Below, in pieces: positions 8,387 to 16,163 of a stretch of DNA of 64,000 nt (position 1 is its first letter; each line of letters begins with the position of its first letter). The notes beneath the pieces are model-generated. The model did no database searches. It had not been told where the DNA came from and saw only the letters and a program-made list of their open reading frames with translations. A program made the translations under genes and the position numbers. The stretch covers positions 7,220,501 to 7,284,500 of the forward strand of contig NZ_JARUBL010000001.1 in assembly GCF_029626155.1 (NCBI RefSeq), read 5' to 3'. This DNA is from Solwaraspora sp. WMMD1047 (lineage in GTDB: Bacteria; Actinomycetota; Actinomycetes; Mycobacteriales; Micromonosporaceae).

Positions 8387-9189
8387 GGCTGCCTCCGCCG
8401 TGATCGTGGATCATGTCCCCGCCCCGCCGACGGGGTGCCCTGGCTGCTGCGGGCGTGGTCGGCCCGCGACAGGTTGTCGTTGAGTTCCGTCATCCACCGC
8501 AGCACAGTGCGGTGGTCCGGGTCGGCGATGAGGTCATCGACGGGGACGACGTTGTATGTGTAGGGGGCGTCGATCATTGACCAGCTCAGCGCGTGGGTGG
8601 TGTGCACGGTCATGGTGTTGAACTCGGGCAGACCGCGCCGGTCGACGGTGATCGTGGTCGTGTCGGTCATCACGATGCGGACCAGGCCGGGTAGATCGGC
8701 GTACCCGTTGACCCGTTCGCGGGCCTGCTCCCAGGAGCCGGTGTGGGTGTCCAGGCTCGACACGGCCAGCCCGACGTACCAGGCGTCGGCGGCCATCTGC
8801 GGGTCTACCCGGTCGGCCAGGTCTCGACGCGGGTCATACGGTGTGCCGCCGCGCTGGTGCGTGACCACCTCGTTGAGCCGGAACAACAACCGGGGCAGGT
8901 CCGCCGCCTCCGGGCCTGCCAGCCACAACCGGGTCGCCGCGCGCACGGCCAGCCATCCCGGCCGGGCGGGCTGCGCGTAGAGGAACGCCAGCGCGTAGGG
9001 GGCGATCGGGTCGCTGTAGCGACGTTGCCAGGCGTGCATCGCGTGCTGCACGTTCATTCTCCGCAGCCGGTCGATGGCCTGCACCCGCAGGTTCGTGTCC
9101 CGTTTGAGGGCCTGTTGCCGGGCCGCGAAATCATCCGCCGCGCCCGGCGTCGCGGCCTCGTGCCGGGCGTACCCGGCCGTTTCCGCCAT
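8383..9189 (-). CDS. Hypothetical protein between permease and decarboxylase (268 aa)
   Basis: A soluble protein with helical N-terminus (FAARQQALKRDTNLRVQAID) and a later strand-rich part (VRIVMTDTTTITVDRRG). The ATG at 9189 has a GGAGG-like RBS a few bases upstream. Its stop overlaps the decarboxylase GTG. I do not recognise the family. Position suggests a role in the same amine pathway, for example modifying or using the decarboxylation product. Confidence 0.6.
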   Translation of the reverse strand: MAETAGYARHEAATPGAADDFAARQQALKRDTNLRVQAIDRLRRMNVQHAMHAWQRRYSDPIAPYALAFLYAQPARPGWLAVRAATRLWLAGPEAADLPRLLFRLNEVVTHQRGGTPYDPRRDLADRVDPQMAADAWYVGLAVSSLDTHTGSWEQARERVNGYADLPGLVRIVMTDTTTITVDRRGLPEFNTMTVHTTHALSWSMIDAPYTYNVVPVDDLIADPDHRTVLRWMTELNDNLSRADHARSSQGTPSAGRGHDPRSRRRQP

Positions 9190-9196
9190 CACCTCG

Positions 9197-10648
9197 TCAC
9201 ACCTCCAACTCGGCCAGGCGCTGGTCCCGCACGGTCAACGCGTCCGGAGTGCCGTGGCCGAGCCGCTGGTAGACCTCAGGATCGGCGCGGCGTAGCCACT
9301 GCCCCCGGGCCAGGCCGACCAGCCCGGCGCCCGCCACCAGAGCCGGTACCAGCCACGGCAGCGGCGAACCCGGCGCGGCGCCCAGCAGTGATGCCAGGTT
9401 GCCGGCCATGAACACCAACACCAGGAACCCCACCACCGCCCCGACGCCGGGAAACGCCTGCCGGACCCATACCGACTCGTTGGCTCCCCGGCCGGCGGCG
9501 AAGAACCCCAGCGCGGCCACCGACGCCACCGTCAACAGCAGCAGAATCGACACCGCGCCGATCGTCGAGCACCACACGAACAAGGTCATCGGATCAGCGC
9601 CGGCCACTACGAAGCCCGTCACCACCGCGGCGGCGGTCACGGACTGGACCATCGAGCCGCCCAACGGCGCACCGCCCCGCGCGCCGCCGCTGACCGCGGC
9701 CATCGCCACCGGCAGGACGCGCTCCCGCGCCAACGCGAACACATACCGGGCCACCGCCAAGTGGAACGCCACCATCGCCGCTACGACACTGGTCACCAGC
9801 AACAGGGTCGCCAACGTGCCCACACCCGCGCCGAACACCCGCTCCAACACCGCGAACGGCCCCCGCGTCGGGTCCGCCGCCGCTTCCGCCACCGACCCCG
9901 GTCCCACGGCCGTCGCGTACGCCCACGCCGACAGGCAATAGAACAGACCCAGGAACAGAATCGCGCCGAACGTCGCCCTAGCCACCGCCCGCGGCGTGCG
10001 GGACTCCTCCGAGAACGCCAGTGGTGTCTCCGCGCCGGCGAACGCGGCCATCCCGAACGCCAAGGCACCGGAGACACCGGCCGTCGCCAGACCCGACGGG
10101 GCGAACGCCTCCAGACTCACCCCACCGGTGGCCGGATTCGACAACGCGGCGACATCGAACAACACGATCGTGGCCAACTCCACCGCCAACAGGGCGCCGA
10201 GTACCCGCGCGTTCGCCGCTCCCCGGACCCGACCCAACACCGCCACGACCAGCCACACCACCGCCGCCCACACCCACCACACGCCACCGGCCAGCCCCGC
10301 CAACGTGGCGCCGATCAGGCCAAACAGCGAGATCTGGATCGTGTTGTAACCCAGCAACGCCACCGCTGCGCCAGCCACCCCGAGCATCGGGCTCAACCCC
10401 CGCGCGAACTGGGCGTAGAACGGAGCGGAGTGCGGCACGTGCCGTGCCATCGCCACATAACCCACCGCCAGCAGCCCCAACGCCACCATGATCACCAGAA
10501 AGGACAGCGGCACACCGACCACACCCGTCAAGGCGTACGTCGACACGATCCCCCCGACCAACACGGTCAACGGAGAGCTCGCCCCCACACCGAACACCCA
10601 CAAAGCGCCGCCACCGAGCGTGCGCCGCGCTAACGTCACCTGACTCAC
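9197..10648 (-). CDS. APC-family amino acid permease (483 aa)
   Basis: An inner-membrane transporter with about 12 hydrophobic segments starting at GALWVFGVGASSPLTVLVGG. It has the amino acid/polyamine/organocation superfamily look, including the TM6-TM7 region FAGAETPLAFSEESRTPRAV. The GTG at 10648 overlaps the stop of the upstream small gene (GTGA). With the decarboxylase two genes downstream, a histidine/histamine exchanger or histidine importer is the simplest reading. Substrate is inferred from context only. Confidence 0.85.
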   Translation of the reverse strand: MSQVTLARRTLGGGALWVFGVGASSPLTVLVGGIVSTYALTGVVGVPLSFLVIMVALGLLAVGYVAMARHVPHSAPFYAQFARGLSPMLGVAGAAVALLGYNTIQISLFGLIGATLAGLAGGVWWVWAAVVWLVVAVLGRVRGAANARVLGALLAVELATIVLFDVAALSNPATGGVSLEAFAPSGLATAGVSGALAFGMAAFAGAETPLAFSEESRTPRAVARATFGAILFLGLFYCLSAWAYATAVGPGSVAEAAADPTRGPFAVLERVFGAGVGTLATLLLVTSVVAAMVAFHLAVARYVFALARERVLPVAMAAVSGGARGGAPLGGSMVQSVTAAAVVTGFVVAGADPMTLFVWCSTIGAVSILLLLTVASVAALGFFAAGRGANESVWVRQAFPGVGAVVGFLVLVFMAGNLASLLGAAPGSPLPWLVPALVAGAGLVGLARGQWLRRADPEVYQRLGHGTPDALTVRDQRLAELEV

Positions 10649-11199
10649 GCCGCCTTCACCCACTCCGCCGCGACCTGCGCGCGAGGGCAGTCAGGAGACT
10701 TGCAATCTCGGCGTTGCCGGCCGTGCACCCTGAAGTCATTCGCGCTGATGCACACCACCGACAACTCGGGTCGCATCGGGCCGGGCCGCCAGAAATCCCG
10801 ATCGCCTTCCTTCTGGCGGTGTGCGCCCGCTTCAGTGTCACGAGCTCGAACGAACTCGTGTGTGCCGTCCGGCCAATCACGGCGCACCGCCCACCGCACC
10901 CGGAAGGAACCATCGACCGGCCTGGCCCCGTACCACCGATCGGCGGCCGGGCCCGAACCCGCAGGCCGTACCAGGTCACACCTCTCGACAGACCGCTCAC
11001 GACGTCCTCCCAGAACTGCTCGGGCATTACCAAATAGTTGGCTTGCCAGCGACGATGGACGGCGCTCCTGTGAAGTCCTCGCGCACTTATCGACTCGGCG
11101 AAAGCGGGCCAGACCGAACACGCCACTTGGTGTTTCTCTGTGCTCGGCCGCGCCCGTAAATTGGTCCGGACCAAGTCGCCGCAGGCTGTCTACAACCAT
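10645..11199 (-). CDS. Hypothetical protein heading the permease-decarboxylase operon (up to 184 aa)
   Basis: The C-terminal 84 residues are convincing: VRWAVRRDWPDGTHEFVRAR, then RPELSVVCISANDFRVHGR and CKSPDCPRAQ, a pattern seen in small actinobacterial proteins that handle a PDG-type turn and end in CxxxxC. The start is uncertain. The frame is open to an ATG at 11199, but the upstream part is less protein-like, and a GTG at 10899 may be the true start. Its stop overlaps the permease GTG. Function unknown. Confidence 0.5.
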   Translation of the reverse strand: MVVDSLRRLGPDQFTGAAEHRETPSGVFGLARFRRVDKCARTSQERRPSSLASQLFGNARAVLGGRRERSVERCDLVRPAGSGPAADRWYGARPVDGSFRVRWAVRRDWPDGTHEFVRARDTEAGAHRQKEGDRDFWRPGPMRPELSVVCISANDFRVHGRQRRDCKSPDCPRAQVAAEWVKAA

Positions 11200-11245
11200 T
11201 GGTGATGATCCTCGGGCGTAGTGGGAACGCCGGGAACACCACCAT

Positions 11246-11271
11246 GTACCAGTCTTGTCCGGGTCTTGTAC
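11246..11271. promoter_or_regulatory. Heptamer direct repeat with 11-bp spacing upstream of the XRE/TPR regulator
   Basis: GTCTTGT occurs at 11252-11258 and 11263-11269, exactly 11 bp apart, inside a segment bounded by GTAC at both ends. The site lies 80-100 bp before the regulator's GTG and between two divergent operons. One-turn-spaced heptamers are typical binding sites for SARP-like regulators. A related arrangement lies upstream of the precursor gene. Function is inferred. Confidence 0.45.
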
Positions 11272-11348
11272 TCCTCACCGCCGCAGGCCCGGACTACGCT
11301 GAGGTGGCCTTTGTGTAATGCATGGTCAACAAGCCTGGGAGATGTTCA

Positions 11349-12554
11349 GTGACGACGGTCGTCAAGTGGTCCGGCCGCGAGACACGGGCCTTGCGGGAGG
11401 CGCGGCGGATGAGCGTGCGCGCCTTCGCTGCCCATCTCGGCGTGGCGGTCTCCTCCGTGACGAACTGGGAACACAGCGGCGAGGGCATCCGGCTGCGGGA
11501 CGAAACCCAGGAGATTCTCGACCGGGACCTCAGCCGGGCCAGCGATGACGTCCGTGAACGTTTCGAGGCCATGCTCGCTGGTCCTGTAGCTGGCGTGATC
11601 GCGGCTGGAGCGTCGGACGGTGCTCGGCGTTTGGAGTACGCCATGGCTCACCCGAGCCGAGCCGACTTGATCACGGTCTCCTACCTGCGTGAGCAGTTGG
11701 CCGACCTCGATGCTGCATACGATCGTGAGCCGTCAGCGGCTCTGCTCGGTCCCACCGCCGAGCGACATGGACAGATTGCCTTCCTCCGTCTCCACGCCAG
11801 CAACGGCCGCGTGCAGCATGAGCTACTGGGTGCCTTCGCCGAGTCCGGCATCCTGATGGGCCAGCTGGTTTGGGACGCGTCGCTACGTCGAGATCACGCC
11901 TCGTCGCTGTCGTACTTCGCCGCCGCCGCCGACGCCGCTACCGAATGTGGCGACCGCATCTTGAACGCTCGCGCGCAGCTGCGCAGCAGCCTCGTCGCCC
12001 TGTACGGACAGCAAGATCCCGTGACCGGGCTCGAGATGGCGGCCCAAGCGGCGGCGACAAGTCACACCGCCAGTAACGCGCTCACCGGCTTGGCTCTGCT
12101 GCATGTGGCCGAAGCCCACGCCATGCGTCAACACGCGCGCTCGTGCGAGGACGCCCTGCACGCGGCCGACACCCATATCGGGAAAGTGAATGGCAGCGAC
12201 GGAGCAGCGCTACTACTCGCCCCGTTCGACGTAAGCCGGATGGCCGGCTCCTGCTACCTCCACCTGAACGACGCGCCCAAAGCGGCGCTCCTGCTCGCCG
12301 AAACGCTGCAATACGCCGGCCAGACCAAGGCGGCCGCGGTCGCCGCCGCCAACCTCGCCTTATCCTTCACCCGCCAGCACAAGATCGATGAAGCGGTCGG
12401 CAGCCTGCACCGCGCGATCGACATTGTCGACGCGACCCGTGGCGGCGGCGGACTGACCGTCGCGTTCACCGCCGGCCGGGCGCTCAACCCATGGCGGCAC
12501 GACCCGGCCGTCCAACTCGCCCAAGACCGGCTGCTCGCGCTAATGGCCACCTAA
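11349..12554 (+). CDS. XRE-family regulator with TPR-like C-terminal domain (401 aa)
   Basis: A helix-turn-helix (ALREARRMSVRAFAAHLGVA then SVTNWEHSGEG, residues about 10-50) is followed by a long all-helical domain of TPR-like repeats ending near 400. The GTG at 11349 is preferred over the ATG at 11322 because GGGAGA lies 7 nt upstream and it leaves the usual short N-terminus. Such regulators often control nearby biosynthetic genes in actinobacteria. It starts the plus-strand lanthipeptide locus, divergent from the decarboxylase operon. Confidence 0.8.
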   Translation: MTTVVKWSGRETRALREARRMSVRAFAAHLGVAVSSVTNWEHSGEGIRLRDETQEILDRDLSRASDDVRERFEAMLAGPVAGVIAAGASDGARRLEYAMAHPSRADLITVSYLREQLADLDAAYDREPSAALLGPTAERHGQIAFLRLHASNGRVQHELLGAFAESGILMGQLVWDASLRRDHASSLSYFAAAADAATECGDRILNARAQLRSSLVALYGQQDPVTGLEMAAQAAATSHTASNALTGLALLHVAEAHAMRQHARSCEDALHAADTHIGKVNGSDGAALLLAPFDVSRMAGSCYLHLNDAPKAALLLAETLQYAGQTKAAAVAAANLALSFTRQHKIDEAVGSLHRAIDIVDATRGGGGLTVAFTAGRALNPWRHDPAVQLAQDRLLALMAT

Positions 12555-12565
12555 GGAGCCGCACC

Positions 12566-13315
12566 GTGTCCAACGCCGACCCATCGGCCCAGCGGGCCAA
12601 ACAGGCCATCCGAGAGCACATTTGGTCACTGCTGGAACGCCACCTCGCCGTCGAGCCCGGCGTCTCCGGCCACATCCCGGCCTTCTTCGGCGCGGACACC
12701 GCAGCCGAACTCCTGACCACACTGCCGCCGTGGAAGTCAGCCCGGGTGATCAAGGCAAACCCTGACAGGGCACAGCTCCCCGCTCGCGTTCACGCGCTGG
12801 AGAACGGCAAGACCGTCTACATGGCGATACCCAACCTCGCCACCGTCCAGCCGTTCTATCTGCTGGATCCCGCCACCCTGCCGCCGCCAGTCGCTCAGGC
12901 GGCCGCGCACCAGGTCGCGGCCACCCTCGCCCACACCGTCACCATTGACGCCATGCCCACCCTCGACTTGGTGGTCTGCGGCAGCGTCGCCGTCAACGCC
13001 GACGGCGCCCGGGTCGGCAAGGGAGCCGGCTACTCAGACCTCGAACTCGCCCTACTTGCCGAGGCAGGCCTCATCGGCTCGCACACCATCATCGTGACGA
13101 CCGTCCACCCCATCCAGATCGTCAACGGATCATTACCCGAGACACCACACGACTTCCGCGTAGACGCGATCATCACTCCCGAGACGATCATCACCTGCCC
13201 GCCTGTTCGCCGACCCGATGGAGTGCTCTGGGACCATCTCACCCCTGAGAAGATCGCCACCATCCCCGTACTGGCAAGTCGTGCGCTCCACCGGAACGAG
13301 CACAAGACAGAGTAG
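12566..13315 (+). CDS. 5-formyltetrahydrofolate cyclo-ligase-like protein (249 aa)
   Basis: The MTHFS-like fold is shown by LDLVVCGSVAVNADGARVGK followed by GAGYSDLELALLAE, which matches the nucleotide-binding GxxxxGKGxGYxD motif, and by an N-terminal helix with AIREHIWSLLERH. The enzyme would bind a folate and ATP; in this subfamily the true substrate is not established. The GTG at 12566 has a clear AAGGAG 8 nt upstream. It lies 11 bp after the first regulator and 15 bp before the second, so it is part of the same transcript. Confidence 0.75.
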   Translation: MSNADPSAQRAKQAIREHIWSLLERHLAVEPGVSGHIPAFFGADTAAELLTTLPPWKSARVIKANPDRAQLPARVHALENGKTVYMAIPNLATVQPFYLLDPATLPPPVAQAAAHQVAATLAHTVTIDAMPTLDLVVCGSVAVNADGARVGKGAGYSDLELALLAEAGLIGSHTIIVTTVHPIQIVNGSLPETPHDFRVDAIITPETIITCPPVRRPDGVLWDHLTPEKIATIPVLASRALHRNEHKTE

Positions 13316-13330
13316 GGAGGCTGAGCAGCG

Positions 13331-14746
13331 ATGGTCGTAGCACCACGATGGACCGGGCTGGAAGCAGCGGCGCTGCGACGGGCCCGAAGGATGAGTATCC
13401 GTGCCTATGCCGCCCATCTCGGCGTCTCACCCGCTACAGTCGCGAACTGGGACAGCCGAGGCAGGCTTGCCCGCCTCAATACCGAAACCCAGCAGCTACT
13501 TGATATCGATCTTGCGCGTGCGTCTGACGACGTCCAGCAACGGTTTGCCGCCGTGCTCTCCGGCAGAACTCCGGGCGTTTCGGACGGGCCTGCTTGCGGA
13601 GGAAATCTAGGCACATTGACAGCGGCGGTCGGAAAGGCCGATGCCTCCCGGCACCTGTCTCCGGCGTCGCCGGACGGCGTCATGGTCGGCGTGGCTTCGC
13701 CGCTGGACGATCTGGGTGGGGGTGACGATGTGGGCGTGGTAGCGGCTCAGGTGCGCCGCCGGTCACTGTTGTTGGGCCTGGCCACGGTGGCTGCCGCTGC
13801 CGGGATTGTCGGTGCCCGTCATGGGCCGCGCCGCCAGATCGGTGTTGCCGACGTTTCGCGCCTCACAGCCCTCACCAGCTTGTACCGTTTGGCCGATCAG
13901 GAATTCGGAGGCGGCAGCCTGGTCGATGATGTCGGCCGGTTCGCGCAGTCCGCGTCCGCGCTGCTAGGTCAGGCGGTCAGCGATACGCTACGTCCCCAAC
14001 TGTTGGTCGCGATCGCCGGTGCCAGGGATCTGGCCGGCTGGACCGCGTTTGACGCAACACGGCACAGCGATGCTCAGCGGCACTTCGCCGCTGCGGAACG
14101 CCTCGCCATCGAGGCCGGCGACAGGCAGCTCGCCGCCCACGTTCGGTACGGGCAGGCCAAGCAGATGCAGCACCTGCGGCACAACCGAGACGCTCTGGAG
14201 ATCCTGCGGGCAGCGGACCCCCAGGGTGAGGCCACGCCCGCGATCACCACGATCCTGCGGGGAGCTGAAGCGGCATCCCGAGCGGCGATCGGCGACTGGC
14301 AGGGCGCGCAGCAGGCACTGGACCGTTCCAGCGAAGCGTTTACGGACGTTGATCCGAGCAACGAACCTGAATGGCTCGGATTCCTCGACAAGGGCGAGTT
14401 GCTTGCCCAGTACGGTCGGGTATACCGCGACTGGGCGCGCGCCGATCGGCGGCGCGGCGGCGACGCGGTGCGGTGGGTCACCGAAGCGATCGACGCTTTC
14501 GGCCCGCAGAACACGCGTAGCACCGTTCTCAACCAGGTTGGTCTGGCGAGTGCGTACTTCCTCGCAGACGCTCCCGACCTAGCGTTGGCGGCTGGTGACA
14601 CCGCCCGGCAGCAGGCCGATACGTTGACGTCGCCGCGGGTGATCGAACGGATCGTTAACCTGCGCCGCGACGCGGCGCAGCACATGCATCTACCGGAGGT
14701 CGCCGATTTCGTACGGGCATTGCCACGCCCCGTCCCCGTCGCATGA
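13331..14746 (+). CDS. Second XRE-family regulator with TPR-like domain (471 aa)
   Basis: The helix-turn-helix (RRARRMSIRAYAAHLGVSPA then TVANWDSRGR) is closely similar to that of the regulator at 11349, so the two are paralogues. A linker with the hydrophobic RRRSLLLGLATVAAAAGIVG (about 140-160) precedes TPR-like helices. GGGAGG lies a few bases before the ATG. Its stop overlaps the next start as ATGA, coupling it to the kinase-like gene. Confidence 0.8.
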   Translation: MVVAPRWTGLEAAALRRARRMSIRAYAAHLGVSPATVANWDSRGRLARLNTETQQLLDIDLARASDDVQQRFAAVLSGRTPGVSDGPACGGNLGTLTAAVGKADASRHLSPASPDGVMVGVASPLDDLGGGDDVGVVAAQVRRRSLLLGLATVAAAAGIVGARHGPRRQIGVADVSRLTALTSLYRLADQEFGGGSLVDDVGRFAQSASALLGQAVSDTLRPQLLVAIAGARDLAGWTAFDATRHSDAQRHFAAAERLAIEAGDRQLAAHVRYGQAKQMQHLRHNRDALEILRAADPQGEATPAITTILRGAEAASRAAIGDWQGAQQALDRSSEAFTDVDPSNEPEWLGFLDKGELLAQYGRVYRDWARADRRRGGDAVRWVTEAIDAFGPQNTRSTVLNQVGLASAYFLADAPDLALAAGDTARQQADTLTSPRVIERIVNLRRDAAQHMHLPEVADFVRALPRPVPVA

Positions 14747-15654
14747 CAGGCGCAGACGGCCGGTTCACTGAGGCGGCGATGTGGCAAGCCCTAGCGAACA
14801 TCTCCGACCAGCTCGGCGTCGTTGACGCGGATGCACGTCTGCTCCGGCTGACGAACAACGCCGTCTTTGCGCTGCCGACCGCCGGGCTGGTCGTGCGGAT
14901 AACGCGCACGCATCGGTTGCACTCGCGCGTGTACAAGGTCGCCGCGCTCGGTGTCTGGTTCGAGGACGTCGACGCGCCGACGATCCGGCTTGCCCCCGGT
15001 GTCGACCAACCCGTTGCCGATGGGGGCCTGCTCGCCACCGTGTGGCGCTTCGTCGCACCGCACGAGCCTCCTCCCGACGCTGGCGATCTCGGCGTCGCGC
15101 TGCGCGCGTTCCATAGCCTCGGCACCCCTCCGCTGAACCTGCCGGCGTGGGATCCGATCGGCGACGCGCGGAGCCGCCTCGACGACGCCGAGGGACTCGC
15201 CGACGGTGACCGGGACTATCTGCTCGCCTGGTGTGACCGTCTCGAACCTCGCCTGCAGGCGTTTGCGGCGAGCGTCGAACCCGGCCTTGTACACGGTGAC
15301 GCGCACGAGGGAAACCTGCTCCGTGTCGGGTCCGGCAGGGTGCTGATGTGTGACTTCGACGCGACCTGCATCGGACCGTGGCAGGTCGACCTCGTTCCGC
15401 CGCCAGCTAATGAAGCTCGGTTCGGCTCTACCGGCGGACACAGCAAGCTGGCCGCCGCCTATGGTTACGACATCACCCAGGATTCATCCTGGCACTTGCT
15501 GCAAGAGGCACGCGAACTGAAGATGATCGCCGCAGCCGTACCGCTGTTGGCCAGTGCGCCTGGTGTGGGCGAGGAGTTTCAGCTACGGCTGAGGTCAGTT
15601 CGCACCGGCGACACCAACGCGCGATGGACCGCATTCGGAGACCTGCCACGCTGA
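14743..15654 (+). CDS. Aminoglycoside phosphotransferase-like (APH) kinase-fold protein (303 aa)
   Basis: The catalytic region reads LVHGDAHEGNLLR, containing the HGDxHxxN loop, followed by VLMCDFDATCIGPWQVDL as the metal-binding DxD-type motif. The N-terminal lobe is present (NAVFALPTAGLVVRITRT). It is likely a small-molecule or choline/ethanolamine-type kinase; the substrate cannot be told. It overlaps the second regulator by 4 bp. It precedes the lanthipeptide precursor by 265 bp, so it may act in self-resistance or regulation rather than in peptide maturation. Confidence 0.75.
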   Translation: MTGADGRFTEAAMWQALANISDQLGVVDADARLLRLTNNAVFALPTAGLVVRITRTHRLHSRVYKVAALGVWFEDVDAPTIRLAPGVDQPVADGGLLATVWRFVAPHEPPPDAGDLGVALRAFHSLGTPPLNLPAWDPIGDARSRLDDAEGLADGDRDYLLAWCDRLEPRLQAFAASVEPGLVHGDAHEGNLLRVGSGRVLMCDFDATCIGPWQVDLVPPPANEARFGSTGGHSKLAAAYGYDITQDSSWHLLQEARELKMIAAAVPLLASAPGVGEEFQLRLRSVRTGDTNARWTAFGDLPR

Positions 15655-15773
15655 TCGCTCTCGTTGGCCCGAAACATGATTGCGGCGACCCGCCAGCCGG
15701 CCCAACGAGACCTTGCGCCGTCGCTGAGCAACCACATCGGTGGTGCCGAATGTCGCCCGCCTGACTGACTGAA

Positions 15774-15791
15774 CCAGTACAAGACCAGTAC
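15774..15791. promoter_or_regulatory. CCAGTAC direct repeat with 11-bp spacing upstream of the precursor gene
   Basis: CCAGTAC occurs at 15774-15780 and 15785-15791, exactly 11 bp apart, about 130 bp before the precursor ATG. The spacer region includes ACAAGAC, the reverse complement of the heptamer at 11252. The arrangement suggests one regulator family binds both sites. A small hairpin (stems 15863-15868 and 15876-15881) lies between this site and the gene. Confidence 0.45.
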
Positions 15792-15919
15792 GGGCGTGTC
15801 TTCCGTCGGCTGCTTCGTTACTCGACGCTGGTCATAGACGCACGAGAAGTAGCCAAGGTGCCGGTAGCTGCGGGGGCTACCTGCCCACACACCATCACGC
15901 GCCTCGTTGGAGGGGAATT

Positions 15920-16054
15920 ATGGACAACCTGCTTGCCGTTAGCGGTGGCCCGTTCGAGCTCGACGTGGAGATCGTCACGGAGGGTCCGGTCACCGCCGCG
16001 TTGTTGGCGGACACGGACGACGGCTGCGACACCGTGAAGGGCAGCGACTGCTAG
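15920..16054 (+). CDS. FxLD-family lanthipeptide precursor (44 aa)
   Basis: This small gene follows a strong RBS (GGAGGGG, 15909-15915). The peptide has a leader with the hallmark FELD at residues 12-15 and a C-terminal region rich in Asp with Thr32, Cys36, Thr38, Ser42 and Cys44. Two cysteines and nearby Thr/Ser residues can form up to two (methyl)lanthionines. Several Asp residues are candidate targets for the PCMT-like methyltransferase downstream. It sits directly before LanB. Precursor status rests on the FxLD motif, size and neighbours; the cleavage site is not evident. Confidence 0.85.
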   Translation: MDNLLAVSGGPFELDVEIVTEGPVTAALLADTDDGCDTVKGSDC

Positions 16055-16163
16055 TCGAGCATTTCCAGCCGGTTCCGGCGGGCGGACTCCCGACACCTGC
16101 CGGAGCCGGCGTCCACGATCGGGCGGCTTCTCGCGGGGACGGATTCAGACGGTAGGAGGTGTC

